From assembly GCF_000067165.1 (NCBI RefSeq), contig NC_010162.1, positions 8,315,001 through 8,379,000 of the forward strand: a stretch of 64,000 nucleotides of DNA, given 5' to 3'. Every line of letters begins with the position of its first letter. Within the stretch, counting starts at the first letter, position 1. Position numbers and translations under genes: made by a program. Origin of the DNA: Sorangium cellulosum So ce56. Lineage in GTDB: Bacteria; Myxococcota_A; Polyangia; Polyangiales; Polyangiaceae. The notes under the pieces are model-generated. The model made no database searches, was not told the origin of the DNA, and saw nothing but the letters and a program-made list of their open reading frames with translations. Shown piece by piece: positions 44,137 through 53,341 of this stretch.

Positions 44137-45363
44137 CTACCCCGCCGCCCCGGGCTGCGGCGCCAGCACGTCGGCGATCCTCGCGAGGCCGGCCACGTCG
44201 TGGATGTCGTACGGGAACGCCGGGACGTCGACGCGGACGCTGCCGGCGCTCTGCTCGTCTTCGAGCGCCGCCTCGAGGGCGATCAGGTTCAGCTGATCGA
44301 GCTTGCCCATGCGGCTCTCGTCCTTGGCGGCCTGGAGCAGGCGCGCCGCGGCGCCGGAGGCGAGCCCAAGGCTGCTGCCGTCGAGCGCGGCGGCGATCTC
44401 GCCGACGCCGGGGAGCGCGCCGTACACCGGGTGGACGCGGTTCACGACGAACGCGTCGCGACGCATCTGCTGCTCGCGCAGGCGATCGGCGAAGTACAGC
44501 ACCTCGCGCACGCAGAGCGGATCGGGCGTCGTGACGAGCACGTACGCCACGTCGGGGCCGCGGAGCGCCGACGCCACCGCGTCCGCCCGCTGCTTCCAGC
44601 CGCCGAAGACCGCGTTCATCTCGCTGATGAACGCCGCGATCTGCTCGAGGAAGCCGCTGCCGGTCAGCTTGCCGATGCCCCGCAGCACCGCGGCGGTCGA
44701 GCGCGCCAGCAGGTTGAGCGAGAGCTTGCCGGAGCTCTGGAAGGCCTGCACGAACCACCGCGTGGCCGCGCCGTCGATGGCGCCGACGAGACGCTCCGGC
44801 GCGTCGAGGAAATCCAGCGCGTTCGCCGTGGGCGGCGTGTCGAGCAGGACGAGGTCGTAGCTCGGGTCGCTCCTGACGGCGTAGAGCTTCTCCATCGCCA
44901 TGTACTCCTGCGTGCCCGCGAGCGACGTGGAGATGTACTTGTAGAGGACGTTGCCGAGGATCCGGTCGCGCTGCTCGGGCGTCGGGGCGAGCGACGCGAC
45001 GAGGCCGTCGAAGGTCGACTTCGTGTCGAGCATCATGACCGTCATCGAGCCGGGCACGTCGACCCCCGCCCTCGCGAAGCGGGCGGGCTCGATCGTCTGC
45101 GCCTCCGTCGTCATCTCCTCGAGCCCGAGGCTCTGGGACAGCCGGCGCGCCGGATCGATCGTCAGGCAAAGGACGCGCTTGCCGCGGCGGGCAGCGGCCA
45201 GGCCGAGCGCTGCAGTCGTGGTCGTCTTGCCGACGCCGCCGCAGCCGACGCAGAGGATCACCCTGCGGGAGGCGAGCAACGGGGCCAGACCGGCGTGGTC
45301 TGCCTGAAGGGACGCGTCGGCGGCGGGCGGGCTGTTCCGAGGGGGTGCGAGCGAGCCGGGCAT
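44137..45363 (-). CDS. ArsA/GET3-family ATPase with altered P-loop (408 aa)
   Basis: SIMIBI-class ATPase. The P-loop is VGCGGVGKTTTT (39-50); classical ArsA/MinD proteins have KGGVGKT, and the signature lysine is Cys41 here. LTIDPARRLSQSLGLEEM and YDLVLLDTPPTANALDFLDAP (Walker B and switch) are typical of the bacterial ArsA-like group, which often lacks that lysine and is not tied to arsenic resistance. A single ATPase half, as in GET3. No arsenic genes are near. Cytoplasmic. Family is firm; client unknown. Confidence 0.88.
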   Translation of the reverse strand: MPGSLAPPRNSPPAADASLQADHAGLAPLLASRRVILCVGCGGVGKTTTTAALGLAAARRGKRVLCLTIDPARRLSQSLGLEEMTTEAQTIEPARFARAGVDVPGSMTVMMLDTKSTFDGLVASLAPTPEQRDRILGNVLYKYISTSLAGTQEYMAMEKLYAVRSDPSYDLVLLDTPPTANALDFLDAPERLVGAIDGAATRWFVQAFQSSGKLSLNLLARSTAAVLRGIGKLTGSGFLEQIAAFISEMNAVFGGWKQRADAVASALRGPDVAYVLVTTPDPLCVREVLYFADRLREQQMRRDAFVVNRVHPVYGALPGVGEIAAALDGSSLGLASGAAARLLQAAKDESRMGKLDQLNLIALEAALEDEQSAGSVRVDVPAFPYDIHDVAGLARIADVLAPQPGAAG

Positions 45364-45442
45364 TGCGCGCGACCTGAGGCCGCGGCCCCTTGTAGCACGA
45401 ACCGGGGGGGCGCGAGCGCCCGGCCTGCGGCGGCGCTGCCGC

Positions 45443-45982
45443 TCAGGCGGCGCGGAGGATGCGCAAGCACCCCGCAGCGGCCCGGGCAATGGAGGCGCCA
45501 CGCTCCGCCGTACCGCCGCGGCCGCAGAGCAGCACCTCGCCGCCCGACACCGAGAGGCTCTGGACCTCGACGTCGGCGGTGAGCGTGGCGATGCGCGAGC
45601 CGACCGCCGCGCTCTGCACGGCGTCCGGGTTGGCGAGGAGCGGGGCGTAGGCGGCGAGTTCCTCGCACGCCGGCCACGCGCCCGCCCCGGCGACGAGGCA
45701 GCCGCTGTCGTCCACGAGGACGACGACGTCCAGGTTCGCCTCGGCGCGGGTCGTCGAGAGCTGGTAGTGCAGCGCGGTGACCGGATCGTCGCTGCGGCGG
45801 CGCCGCCGCTCGGAGGTGGGGATCCCCTCATCCAGGGCCGGTGTGCCCTCCTCGACCGAGGGCGCGCCGGGATCGACCGGGGGCTCTGCGCGGCCTCCCG
45901 GCCTGCCGCCGCGCTGGCCGCCAGCGCAGCCATCCGACGCGAGCTGAGGCACAAGCTGCTGGTTCGATAACGAGAGCGACAC
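45443..45982 (-). CDS. Roadblock/LC7-like protein, hypothetical (179 aa)
   Basis: The C-terminal 110 residues read like a profilin/roadblock fold: LDVVVLVDDSGCLVAGAGAWPACEELAAYAPLLA followed by ATLTADVEVQSLSVSGGEVLLCGRG and a closing Ala-rich helix. The N-terminal 65 residues are Gly/Pro/Arg-rich. Start is the GTG at 45982 because GAGGAGG lies five bases before it; the GTG two codons earlier overlaps that sequence. Roadblock proteins regulate small GTPases such as MglA; no partner is encoded next door. Fold call is tentative. Confidence 0.6.
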   Translation of the reverse strand: MSLSLSNQQLVPQLASDGCAGGQRGGRPGGRAEPPVDPGAPSVEEGTPALDEGIPTSERRRRRSDDPVTALHYQLSTTRAEANLDVVVLVDDSGCLVAGAGAWPACEELAAYAPLLANPDAVQSAAVGSRIATLTADVEVQSLSVSGGEVLLCGRGGTAERGASIARAAAGCLRILRAA

Positions 45983-46053
45983 GAACACCTCCTCGACGCG
46001 AAGGATGGTCGCAGCGCACGAAGGCGGCCAACTTTGCTAAGTTCGGAGCGACG

Positions 46054-46788
46054 ATGCGCGGCTTCATCGATCTGCACTCCCACTGGGTCGCGGGCGTCGA
46101 CGACGGCGCCCGCACCGTCGAGGAGAGCCTCGCCCTCCTCACCGCGCTCCGCGGCGCCGGGTTCGACACCGTCGTGGCGACGCCGCACATGCGCCCCGGG
46201 ATGTTCGACAACACCCGGCAGGGCCTAAAGGCCGCCTACGACGCGACCTGCGCCGCGCTGCGGGCCGCGGCCGGCGCGCGCGACCTGCCCGCGCTCGATC
46301 TCTCGTCGGAGCACTTCTTCGACGACATCGTCTTCCAGCGCCTCCTCGACGGCAGCGCCCTCCCCTTCCCGGGCGGCCGCGCCGCGCTCGTCGAGTTCCC
46401 GACCCGGAGCTTCCCCGCCCGGGCCGCGGAGCGGCTCTTCGATCTCAGCCGCCGCAAGCTCCGCCCCGTCATCGCCCACCCGGAGCGCTACGAGCCCGTC
46501 TTCGACGACATCTCCTCGCTCGATCCGCTGCTCGACGCGGGCGCGGTGCTCCTCCTCGACGTCGCGGCGCTCACCGGCAAGTACGGGCGCACCCCCCGCC
46601 GGGCCGCCGAGCAGCTGATCGAGGCCGGCTACTACTACGCCGCGTGCAGCGACGCCCACGCCGCAAAGGACGTCCCCGAGGTGCGCGACGGCATCAAGGC
46701 CCTCTTCGCCAGGGTCGGCGAGGAGGAGGCGAGCTTCATGCTCATCGACGGCCCGCGCGCGATCCTCGAAGGCACCGTCGACCCCTGA
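46054..46788 (+). CDS. CpsB/CapC-family PHP tyrosine-protein phosphatase (244 aa)
   Basis: PHP-fold metal-dependent phosphatase. Metal ligands are visible in FIDLHSHWVAGVDDG (4-18), VVATPHMRPGMF, SSEHFFDD, VIAHPERYEPV and AACSDAHAAKD. CpsB/YwqE enzymes dephosphorylate bacterial tyrosine kinases that control capsule or exopolysaccharide chain length. No tyrosine kinase gene is adjacent, so its target is elsewhere in the genome. ATG 46054 has CGGAG 6 bp upstream. It is divergent from the roadblock-like gene (71-bp gap). Confidence 0.9.
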   Translation: MRGFIDLHSHWVAGVDDGARTVEESLALLTALRGAGFDTVVATPHMRPGMFDNTRQGLKAAYDATCAALRAAAGARDLPALDLSSEHFFDDIVFQRLLDGSALPFPGGRAALVEFPTRSFPARAAERLFDLSRRKLRPVIAHPERYEPVFDDISSLDPLLDAGAVLLLDVAALTGKYGRTPRRAAEQLIEAGYYYAACSDAHAAKDVPEVRDGIKALFARVGEEEASFMLIDGPRAILEGTVDP

Positions 46789-46809
46789 GGCCGTCATCCA
46801 CCCGCTCGC

Positions 46810-46854
46810 TTGACGGGCCGCCGTCCATCGCTATAAGTGAACGACACGTTCACT
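46810..46854 (+). promoter_or_regulatory. tetR promoter with perfect 19-bp palindromic operator
   Basis: TTGACG (46810-46815) and TATAAG (46832-46837) are 16 bp apart. Overlapping the -10 end is AGTGAACGACACGTTCACT (46836-46854), a perfect inverted repeat with 8-base arms and a 3-base spacer. The position is ideal for autorepression by the TetR protein encoded 8 bp downstream. There is no Shine-Dalgarno sequence in the short leader. Confidence 0.75.
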
Positions 46855-46861
46855 ATTCGCC

Positions 46862-47476
46862 ATGGCGCAGTACCTCAAAGACGACGTCCAGGAGAGCATC
46901 ACCTCCGCCGCGCTGACGATCTTCGCGCGGAAGGGGTACGAGAGCGCGACCATGGCCGAGATCGCCCGGGCGGCCGGCGTCTCGACGGGCAACATCTACC
47001 GGTACTTCGCGAACAAGGACGCGCTCTTCTACGGGATCGTCGACGACGGCTTCGCCCGCGCCTTCACGCTCCTGCTGCGCCGCCGCGTGAAGGCGCTCGA
47101 CGGCGTGGAGGACGTCCGGGCGCTCCCGCCGACGGCCGCCTACCACCTGATCTCCGAGGAGCTCCTCCGCTTCTGCATCGAGAACAGGCTGCGCGTCGTG
47201 ATCCTCCTGGGGCGCGCCGGCGGCTCCAGGTACGAGCGGTTCGCCGAGGAGACCGCCGAGCGCCTCATCGCGCTGGCGATCGAGCACTTCCGCGCCCTCG
47301 ACCCATGCCTCTCGGTGACCGAGGTGATGCGGTTCAACCTGGACCAGATCTACCAGGGCTTCGTCAGGACAATGGTGAACGCCCTCGCCCGCTTCGAGGA
47401 CGAGGACGCCATCCGAGAAGCGGTCCACGGTTACTCGAAATACCACCTCGCCGGACTCAGGAGCTTCTTCGCGTAA
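46862..47476 (+). CDS. TetR-family transcriptional regulator (204 aa)
   Basis: N-terminal DNA-binding domain at ~8-55: VQESITSAALTIFARKGYESATMAEIARAAGVSTGNIYRYFANKDALF, with the helix-turn-helix at TMAEIARAAGVSTGNIYRYF. The remaining ~145 residues form the ligand/dimer domain. A perfect palindrome lies on its own promoter and a near-copy before the following helicase gene, so it probably represses both. The ligand is unknown; the domain contains several Arg and Tyr residues (RVVILLGRAGGSRYERFAEE). Family call is firm. Confidence 0.93.
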   Translation: MAQYLKDDVQESITSAALTIFARKGYESATMAEIARAAGVSTGNIYRYFANKDALFYGIVDDGFARAFTLLLRRRVKALDGVEDVRALPPTAAYHLISEELLRFCIENRLRVVILLGRAGGSRYERFAEETAERLIALAIEHFRALDPCLSVTEVMRFNLDQIYQGFVRTMVNALARFEDEDAIREAVHGYSKYHLAGLRSFFA

Positions 47477-47499
47477 CCTTCGCTTCGCCTCGCCTCAAA

Positions 47500-47518
47500 A
47501 GTGAACGAACCATTCACC
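47500..47518 (+). promoter_or_regulatory. Second TetR-type operator, before the helicase gene
   Basis: AGTGAACGAACCATTCACC matches the operator at 46836-46854 in the left half exactly and in the right half except at two bases; GTGAA/TTCAC arms remain. It lies 24 bp after the tetR stop and 49 bp before the helicase ATG. It implies a separate, co-regulated promoter for the helicase, although -35/-10 boxes are not clear. Confidence 0.65.
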
Positions 47519-47566
47519 CATCGAGCTCGACCCCTCGCGGAGGCGAGGGGCGCAAGGAGGCCCATC

Positions 47567-49711
47567 ATGCTGGAGAGCACGCTTGATCTGCCCGTCGAGG
47601 CGCGCGCCGTCCTCGAGGAAGAGGCCACGCTCCTCGAGCGCGTGCGCGCCGCGCTGGACAGGGCGCAGGAGCGCGCCGCGGACAGGGCGCAGGAGCGCGC
47701 CGCGCGCGCCTTCGGGCGCGCGCCGCGCGAGCTCAGGTCCGTCGCGGCGCTCCGGGAGCTCCGCGACGAGGCCGCCGCGGCCTCGGCCGACGATCTGCCG
47801 GCGGTGCTCCTCGAGATGAGCGTGCGGCAGCGCCTCATCGAGCAGGAGCCCAGGGAGGCGCTGCCCGACCCGCTCTGCCCGTACCTCGCCCACCTCCGGG
47901 TCGACGAGGGCCAAGGGGCGAAGGACTACCTGCTCGGCCACGCGACGTTCCTGGATCCGTCGGCCGACGTGCGCATCCTCGACTGGCGCGTCGCGCCGGT
48001 GGCGCAGATCTTCTACCGGTACCGCGAGGGCGACGAGTACGAGGAGGCCTTCCCGGGGCGCGTGGCCGAGGGCGTGGTGAAGGCGCGCCGCATCGTCGTC
48101 GTGGAGCGCGGCGCCCTCACCCGGATCGTGGGCGACGGCCTCGTCCTGACGCGGCGAGGCGACGGGCGATGGACCCTCGCGGAGCGCGCGGCGCTCGCCA
48201 TGCAGCCGGGCGGCGCGGGCACGGCCGCCCGCCCCGGGAGCCTCGGCGTCGGCGCCGGCGCCCCGGACCACGCGAAGGCCGCGGACGTCACCGCCCTGCT
48301 CGACGCCGACCAGTACGCCGCCGTGTGCGCTCCCCCCGAGCGGCCGCTCCTCGTGCTCGGCAGCGCCGGGAGCGGAAAGACGACCGTGGCGCTGCACCGC
48401 CTCGCCCGGATCGCCGCGCTCGATCCGGCGCGGTGCCCGCTCTCGGCCATGAACGTCGTCGTCCCCGAGGAGGGCCTCGCGCGGCTGTCGCGCCGCCTGC
48501 TCTCGCCGCTCGGCGCGGGGGAAGCCCAGGTGAAGACGCTCGACGCCTGGTCGTCGGCGACAGCGCGCGAGGTCTTCGGCAAGCCGATCGCCCTGTGCGA
48601 CGATCCCCCGGCGCTCGTCTCCAGCCTCAAGCGCCACCCGGCGCTCTACAGTGCGCTGCGCGAGCGGTTCGCCAGGCTCGCCCCGGCGAACACGACGCTC
48701 CCGCGGCTGCGCCGCCGCCTCGCCGACGTCTTCACGGATCGCGGGTTCCTCGAGGGCGTCGTCGCCGCCTCGGGCGGGGACCTCCCCAGGAGCGCCGTCG
48801 AGGAGACCGTCCGGCACACCCTGCTGCAGATCGCCGAGCCCCTCGACCGGCAGCTCGCCTCGATCACCGTGGCGTCGATGAAGCGGGCGCTCGACGGCCG
48901 CGCCATCGCGGAAGGGACGCCGGACGAGCTCGCGGGGACGCTCGACGTCGACGATCTGCCGATCCTGCTCTTCCTTCGCGCCGCTCGCCGCGGCCTGGAC
49001 GGGGCGGGGTGGTCGCACCTCGTGCTCGACGAGGCCGAGGACTTCTCGCTGTTCGAGCTGTTCGTCCTGGGGAAGCTCCTTGGCGAGACGCGCAGCGTCA
49101 CGCTCGCCGGCGACGAGGCGCAGCAGACCACCTCGAGCTTCGCCGGGTGGGACGCGGCGCGAGCGGCGCTCGGCGTGGGCGACGCGGCGACCTGCCGCCT
49201 CGCGGTGTCGTACCGGTGCCCGCGGCCGGTGGCGGAGCTCGCGCGGCGGCTCCTCGGCGAGCTCGCGCCCGAGGCGCCCGCGCGCGCGGCCCGGGACGGC
49301 GCGCCGGTCGGGCTCTTCCGCTTCCCGAGCGAGGCGCAGGCGCACCTGTTCCTCGCCGGCGCGCTCCGCGACCTCGTCGGGCGGGAGCCCCGCGCCTCGG
49401 TGGCCGTCATCGCGCGGGACGCAGGCGCCGCGCGGGAGCTCCACGCGCTGATCGCGGACCTGCCGGAGGCGAGGCTCGTGCTGGAGGGGGCCTTCTCGTT
49501 CGAGCCGGGCATCGACGTCACCGACGTGGACAGCGCGAAGGGGCTCGAGTTCGACTACGTCGTCGTGCCCGACGCGACCGCGGCGGCGTACCCGATGAAC
49601 CACGAGGCCCGCCGGCGGCTCCACGTCGCGGTGACGCGGACGTCGCACCAGCTCTGGCTCATCTCCGGAGCGGCGTGGTCGCCGCTCCTCGGCGGCGTGG
49701 GGGCGAGCTGA
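47567..49711 (+). CDS. HelD-like superfamily 1 helicase/RNA polymerase recycling factor (714 aa)
   Basis: UvrD/Rep-type ATPase. Walker A LGSAGSGKTTVALHRLA (~262-278), Walker B LVLDEAEDFSLFE, motif III VTLAGDEAQQTTSSF, motif V DVDSAKGLEFDYVVVPDA, motif VI RRLHVAVTRTSHQLWL. The N-terminal ~100 residues are helical and charged (LEEEATLLERVRAALDRAQERAADRAQ), as in HelD, where an N-terminal coiled coil enters RNA polymerase. Length fits HelD (~700-770). HelD frees stalled RNA polymerase, and some relatives protect against rifampicin. AAGGAGG lies 7 bp before ATG 47567. Confidence 0.85.
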   Translation: MLESTLDLPVEARAVLEEEATLLERVRAALDRAQERAADRAQERAARAFGRAPRELRSVAALRELRDEAAAASADDLPAVLLEMSVRQRLIEQEPREALPDPLCPYLAHLRVDEGQGAKDYLLGHATFLDPSADVRILDWRVAPVAQIFYRYREGDEYEEAFPGRVAEGVVKARRIVVVERGALTRIVGDGLVLTRRGDGRWTLAERAALAMQPGGAGTAARPGSLGVGAGAPDHAKAADVTALLDADQYAAVCAPPERPLLVLGSAGSGKTTVALHRLARIAALDPARCPLSAMNVVVPEEGLARLSRRLLSPLGAGEAQVKTLDAWSSATAREVFGKPIALCDDPPALVSSLKRHPALYSALRERFARLAPANTTLPRLRRRLADVFTDRGFLEGVVAASGGDLPRSAVEETVRHTLLQIAEPLDRQLASITVASMKRALDGRAIAEGTPDELAGTLDVDDLPILLFLRAARRGLDGAGWSHLVLDEAEDFSLFELFVLGKLLGETRSVTLAGDEAQQTTSSFAGWDAARAALGVGDAATCRLAVSYRCPRPVAELARRLLGELAPEAPARAARDGAPVGLFRFPSEAQAHLFLAGALRDLVGREPRASVAVIARDAGAARELHALIADLPEARLVLEGAFSFEPGIDVTDVDSAKGLEFDYVVVPDATAAAYPMNHEARRRLHVAVTRTSHQLWLISGAAWSPLLGGVGAS

Positions 49712-49727
49712 CGCTCGCCGCGGCGCC

Positions 49728-51032
49728 CTAGGGGCGCGGCCCGGCCGGCGCGGAGACGGCGGCGGGAGGGAGCGGGCTGTCCCTCACCGCCGCGGTCCCG
49801 GCGAGCGCGACCCCGAGGACGGCGGCCCCGAACACCAGCAGCGCCTGCAGCCAGCGCCGCGTGGCGAGCCGAGGCTCCACCTCGTCGTCGGCCGAGCGGT
49901 CCCCTGGATCGAGCGACTCCAGCGCGGCGCGCAGCTGCTGCGTGCGGAGGTGGGACGCGTCGCCCAGGATCTGTCCGAGCCAGCCGGCGACGAGCGCGTC
50001 GTTGCCCGGGTTCGCGGCGCCCGGGATCGCCTCCTCGAGCGCGCGCATGAGCTTCGCGGCCGTCGCCGTGCGCGCGGTGGGCGACTTGGCGAGCGCCTCG
50101 GAGACGAGGCGATCGAGCGCAGGCGGGATCGGCTCGGGCGGCGGCGGCGCGCTCAGGCGCTCCGCGAACCCGCGCCGGGACGGGACCGCCCGCGACGACA
50201 GCGGCGCGGCAGGCCGCTCGCTCGCGATGTGGGTCATCGTGCTCTCGCTGTCGTCGGCCTGGAAGGGATGAGCGCCCGACAGGAGCTCGTAGAGGAGCAC
50301 CCCGACCCCGAAGAGATCGGACCGCCGATCGCACGGCTGCCCCCGGATGTGCTCCGGCGCCATGTACGGCGCGCTGCTCCGGAACAGGAACGCGCCCCCC
50401 TCGCCGCCCGCCGCGCCCGCTCCCGAAGCGCGCCCGCCGTCGCCGCGCAGCGACTGCGGCCGTCGCTCGGACATCCGCCCTTCCTCGAGCTTCGCGATGC
50501 CGAAATCGACCATGCGGACGAGCCCCTCGGACGTGATGAGGACGTTGTCCGGCGAGACGTCGTAGTGCAGGAGCTCCCGGGGGTTGCCGCCCTCGTCCCG
50601 CAGCTCGTGCGCGGCGTCGAGGGCCGCGCAGATCTGGTAGGCGAGCCTCGCCGCGACCAGCACCGGCGCCGGGCGCCCGCGCGCGGCGCGCAGCACCGAC
50701 GAGAGCGGCTCCCCGCTCACCCACTCCATGACATAGAAGAACGTGCCGTCCGTCTCGCCCAGATCCACGACGGGCACCACGTTCGGGTGCCTGATGCGCG
50801 CGGCCAGCGCGGCTTCGTCGAGGAATGTCCGGACGGCGTCGGGATCGGGCGAGAGCTCCGGGCGAAGCACCTTGATCGCGAAGAGCCGCTGAAACCCGTG
50901 CTCCCGCCTCAGACGCGCCGCCCAGACCTCACCCACGTCGCCTGCGGCCACCCGCAGGACGAGCTCGTACCGGCCCAGGGAAAACCCCGGGAAAAAGCGC
51001 CCCCCGCCCCCCACGCGGAAGATGTGGCCCAC
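49728..51032 (-). CDS. Ser/Thr protein kinase with C-terminal membrane anchor (434 aa)
   Basis: Hanks-type kinase. Glycine loop region VAAGDVGEVWAARLRRE, catalytic Lys54 in FAIKVL, catalytic loop HYDVSPDNVLI (His156, Asp158, Asn163), DFG at 176-178, APE in APYMAPEHIRG. The usual HRD arginine is Tyr157, making it a non-RD kinase whose activity may not need activation-loop phosphorylation; an inserted Gly/Arg/Ser stretch follows DFG. One helix near the C-terminus (LLVFGAAVLGVALAGTAAV) anchors it. Divergent from recA with 300 bp between. Substrate unknown. Confidence 0.9.
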   Translation of the reverse strand: MGHIFRVGGGGRFFPGFSLGRYELVLRVAAGDVGEVWAARLRREHGFQRLFAIKVLRPELSPDPDAVRTFLDEAALAARIRHPNVVPVVDLGETDGTFFYVMEWVSGEPLSSVLRAARGRPAPVLVAARLAYQICAALDAAHELRDEGGNPRELLHYDVSPDNVLITSEGLVRMVDFGIAKLEEGRMSERRPQSLRGDGGRASGAGAAGGEGGAFLFRSSAPYMAPEHIRGQPCDRRSDLFGVGVLLYELLSGAHPFQADDSESTMTHIASERPAAPLSSRAVPSRRGFAERLSAPPPPEPIPPALDRLVSEALAKSPTARTATAAKLMRALEEAIPGAANPGNDALVAGWLGQILGDASHLRTQQLRAALESLDPGDRSADDEVEPRLATRRWLQALLVFGAAVLGVALAGTAAVRDSPLPPAAVSAPAGPRP

Positions 51033-51220
51033 AGTTGAAGAGCCCGCCAGTGCTCCCGGTGTGCGACGATCACGATTGTTGCCCTGGTTGTGAGACTCGA
51101 CCTCAACCAGGAACCGCTTCCGACCACGACATCACCGCCCTCCGGCCCTCCGGGGCGCCTGCCGGGCCAGCCCGCTGCTCGGACGTTTTCGGTCCTATCC
51201 GGGATGCGGGGGTCTTGCTT

Positions 51221-51237
51221 CCTGAACAACCGGACAG
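51221..51237. promoter_or_regulatory. Possible LexA box upstream of recA
   Basis: Read on the minus strand the 17 bases are CTGTCCGGTTGTTCAGG. Against the Myxococcus LexA consensus as I remember it (CTRHAMRYBYGTTCAGS) 15 of 17 positions agree. It lies 96 bp before the recA ATG in an otherwise featureless 300-bp divergent region. Weak evidence without footprint data. Confidence 0.3.
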
Positions 51238-51332
51238 TAAAGCTGCCGGAAACTGTTGCCCTGCGCGTCGTGGGTCCACCTCCGCGGTCCCCCGCCGTCG
51301 CCCCCCTCCTATCGCTCCCTCCCGAGGTACGC

Positions 51333-52514
<1,182 letters not shown>

Positions 52515-52534
52515 CGCCCGCTGCCATCGACGCC

Positions 52535-53044
52535 ATGCACCTCTACGTGATGCGGCACGGCCCGGCGGAGGAGCGGGCGACCAGCGGGCGCGACGCGGAT
52601 CGGAGGCTCACCCCCGAGGGCCGCGAGCGCGTGGCGCGGGTCTCGCTCGAGCTCCACCGCCTCCGGGGCGGCGCCCCGCTGCCGCTGGTGCTCGCGAGCC
52701 CCCTCGCGCGCGCGAGGGAGACCGCCGAGATCGCGGCGCCGATCTGCGGCGCGCCGGAGGTCGAGCTCCGGGACGAGCTCGCGCTCGACGCCGGGCTCCC
52801 GAGCTCGCTGGTCGCCGCGCTCGCCCGAGGCGGCGCCGACGCGCTGCTCGTCGGGCACCAGCCGAACGTGGAGCACCTCGTCCGTACGCTCGTCGACACG
52901 CCTGGCCGGGGCGCGACAGCGCTGCTCCCCGCCGGCTTCTGCACTGCCCTGGTCGTCGCCCTCGAGCCGGAGCCTCCCCAGCGCGCGCAGGGCCGCTGGC
53001 GCATGACGCAGATCCTCGATCCCCGGGCGCTCGCCCCGCGATGA
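52535..53044 (+). CDS. Histidine phosphatase, SixA-like (169 aa)
   Basis: RHG superfamily: VMRHGPAEE (5-13), LASPLARARETAEIAAP with the second arginine, and LLVGHQPNVEHLVRTL. Its layout is like the SixA at 10236, including DADRRLTPEGRERV after the first motif. It follows recA by 20 bp on the same strand and may be cotranscribed. Substrate could be phosphohistidine or a small phosphate ester. Confidence 0.85.
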   Translation: MHLYVMRHGPAEERATSGRDADRRLTPEGRERVARVSLELHRLRGGAPLPLVLASPLARARETAEIAAPICGAPEVELRDELALDAGLPSSLVAALARGGADALLVGHQPNVEHLVRTLVDTPGRGATALLPAGFCTALVVALEPEPPQRAQGRWRMTQILDPRALAPR

Positions 53045-53294
53045 GCGAGGCGCTGCGCACGGCGCCCTGTCATGGCGGGAGAGAGAGCAGGAGCAGAAGA
53101 CGCGCGTCCGAGGCGGAAGGCAGCCCGACCGGCACGTGCGCGCGTGGCCTTCACTACAAACACATGAATTTGCAGAGGAAATCCAGATCACCGGCGAGCG
53201 GCGGCCGGGGCGCCCGCCCTCTCCCTCCGGAGGGCCCGGCCCCCCGCTTACATAGTCACAAATCCGAATGATTTCGATGTTCTCGGCCGCTCGC

Positions 53295-53323
53295 TTGACA
53301 AGGATCCCACCCGAGAATACGCC
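53295..53323 (+). promoter_or_regulatory. Candidate promoter of the SprT-like gene
   Basis: TTGACA (53295-53300) and TACGCC (53318-53323) are 17 bp apart; the -35 box is perfect, the -10 box weak. An inverted repeat AAATC/GATTT (53260-53264 and 53270-53274) lies just upstream. A strong Shine-Dalgarno AAGGAGG is at 53329-53335. The rest of the 297-bp gap after the phosphatase gene has a CCCTCC-GGAGGG palindrome near 53225 and nothing else clear. Confidence 0.45.
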
Positions 53324-53341
53324 CAAATAAGGAGGATTGAG

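Noticed and set aside
44137..45363. Arsenic resistance ATPase
   Set aside because: No arsB/arsR/arsD nearby, a single ATPase half, and no arsenite-binding cysteine cluster seen.
42976..45582. 868-codon plus-strand frame through der and the ArsA-like gene
   Set aside because: It reads der in the wrong frame and ArsA in antisense; low-complexity Arg/Gly/Ala only.
47495..49648. 717-codon minus-strand frame opposite the helicase
   Set aside because: No motifs; the plus strand has all helicase motifs and a strong RBS.
53041..53271. 76-codon frame after the second SixA-like gene
   Set aside because: It overlaps the stop by four bases but is Arg/Ser/Gly-rich, has no RBS, and runs through the AT-rich promoter region.
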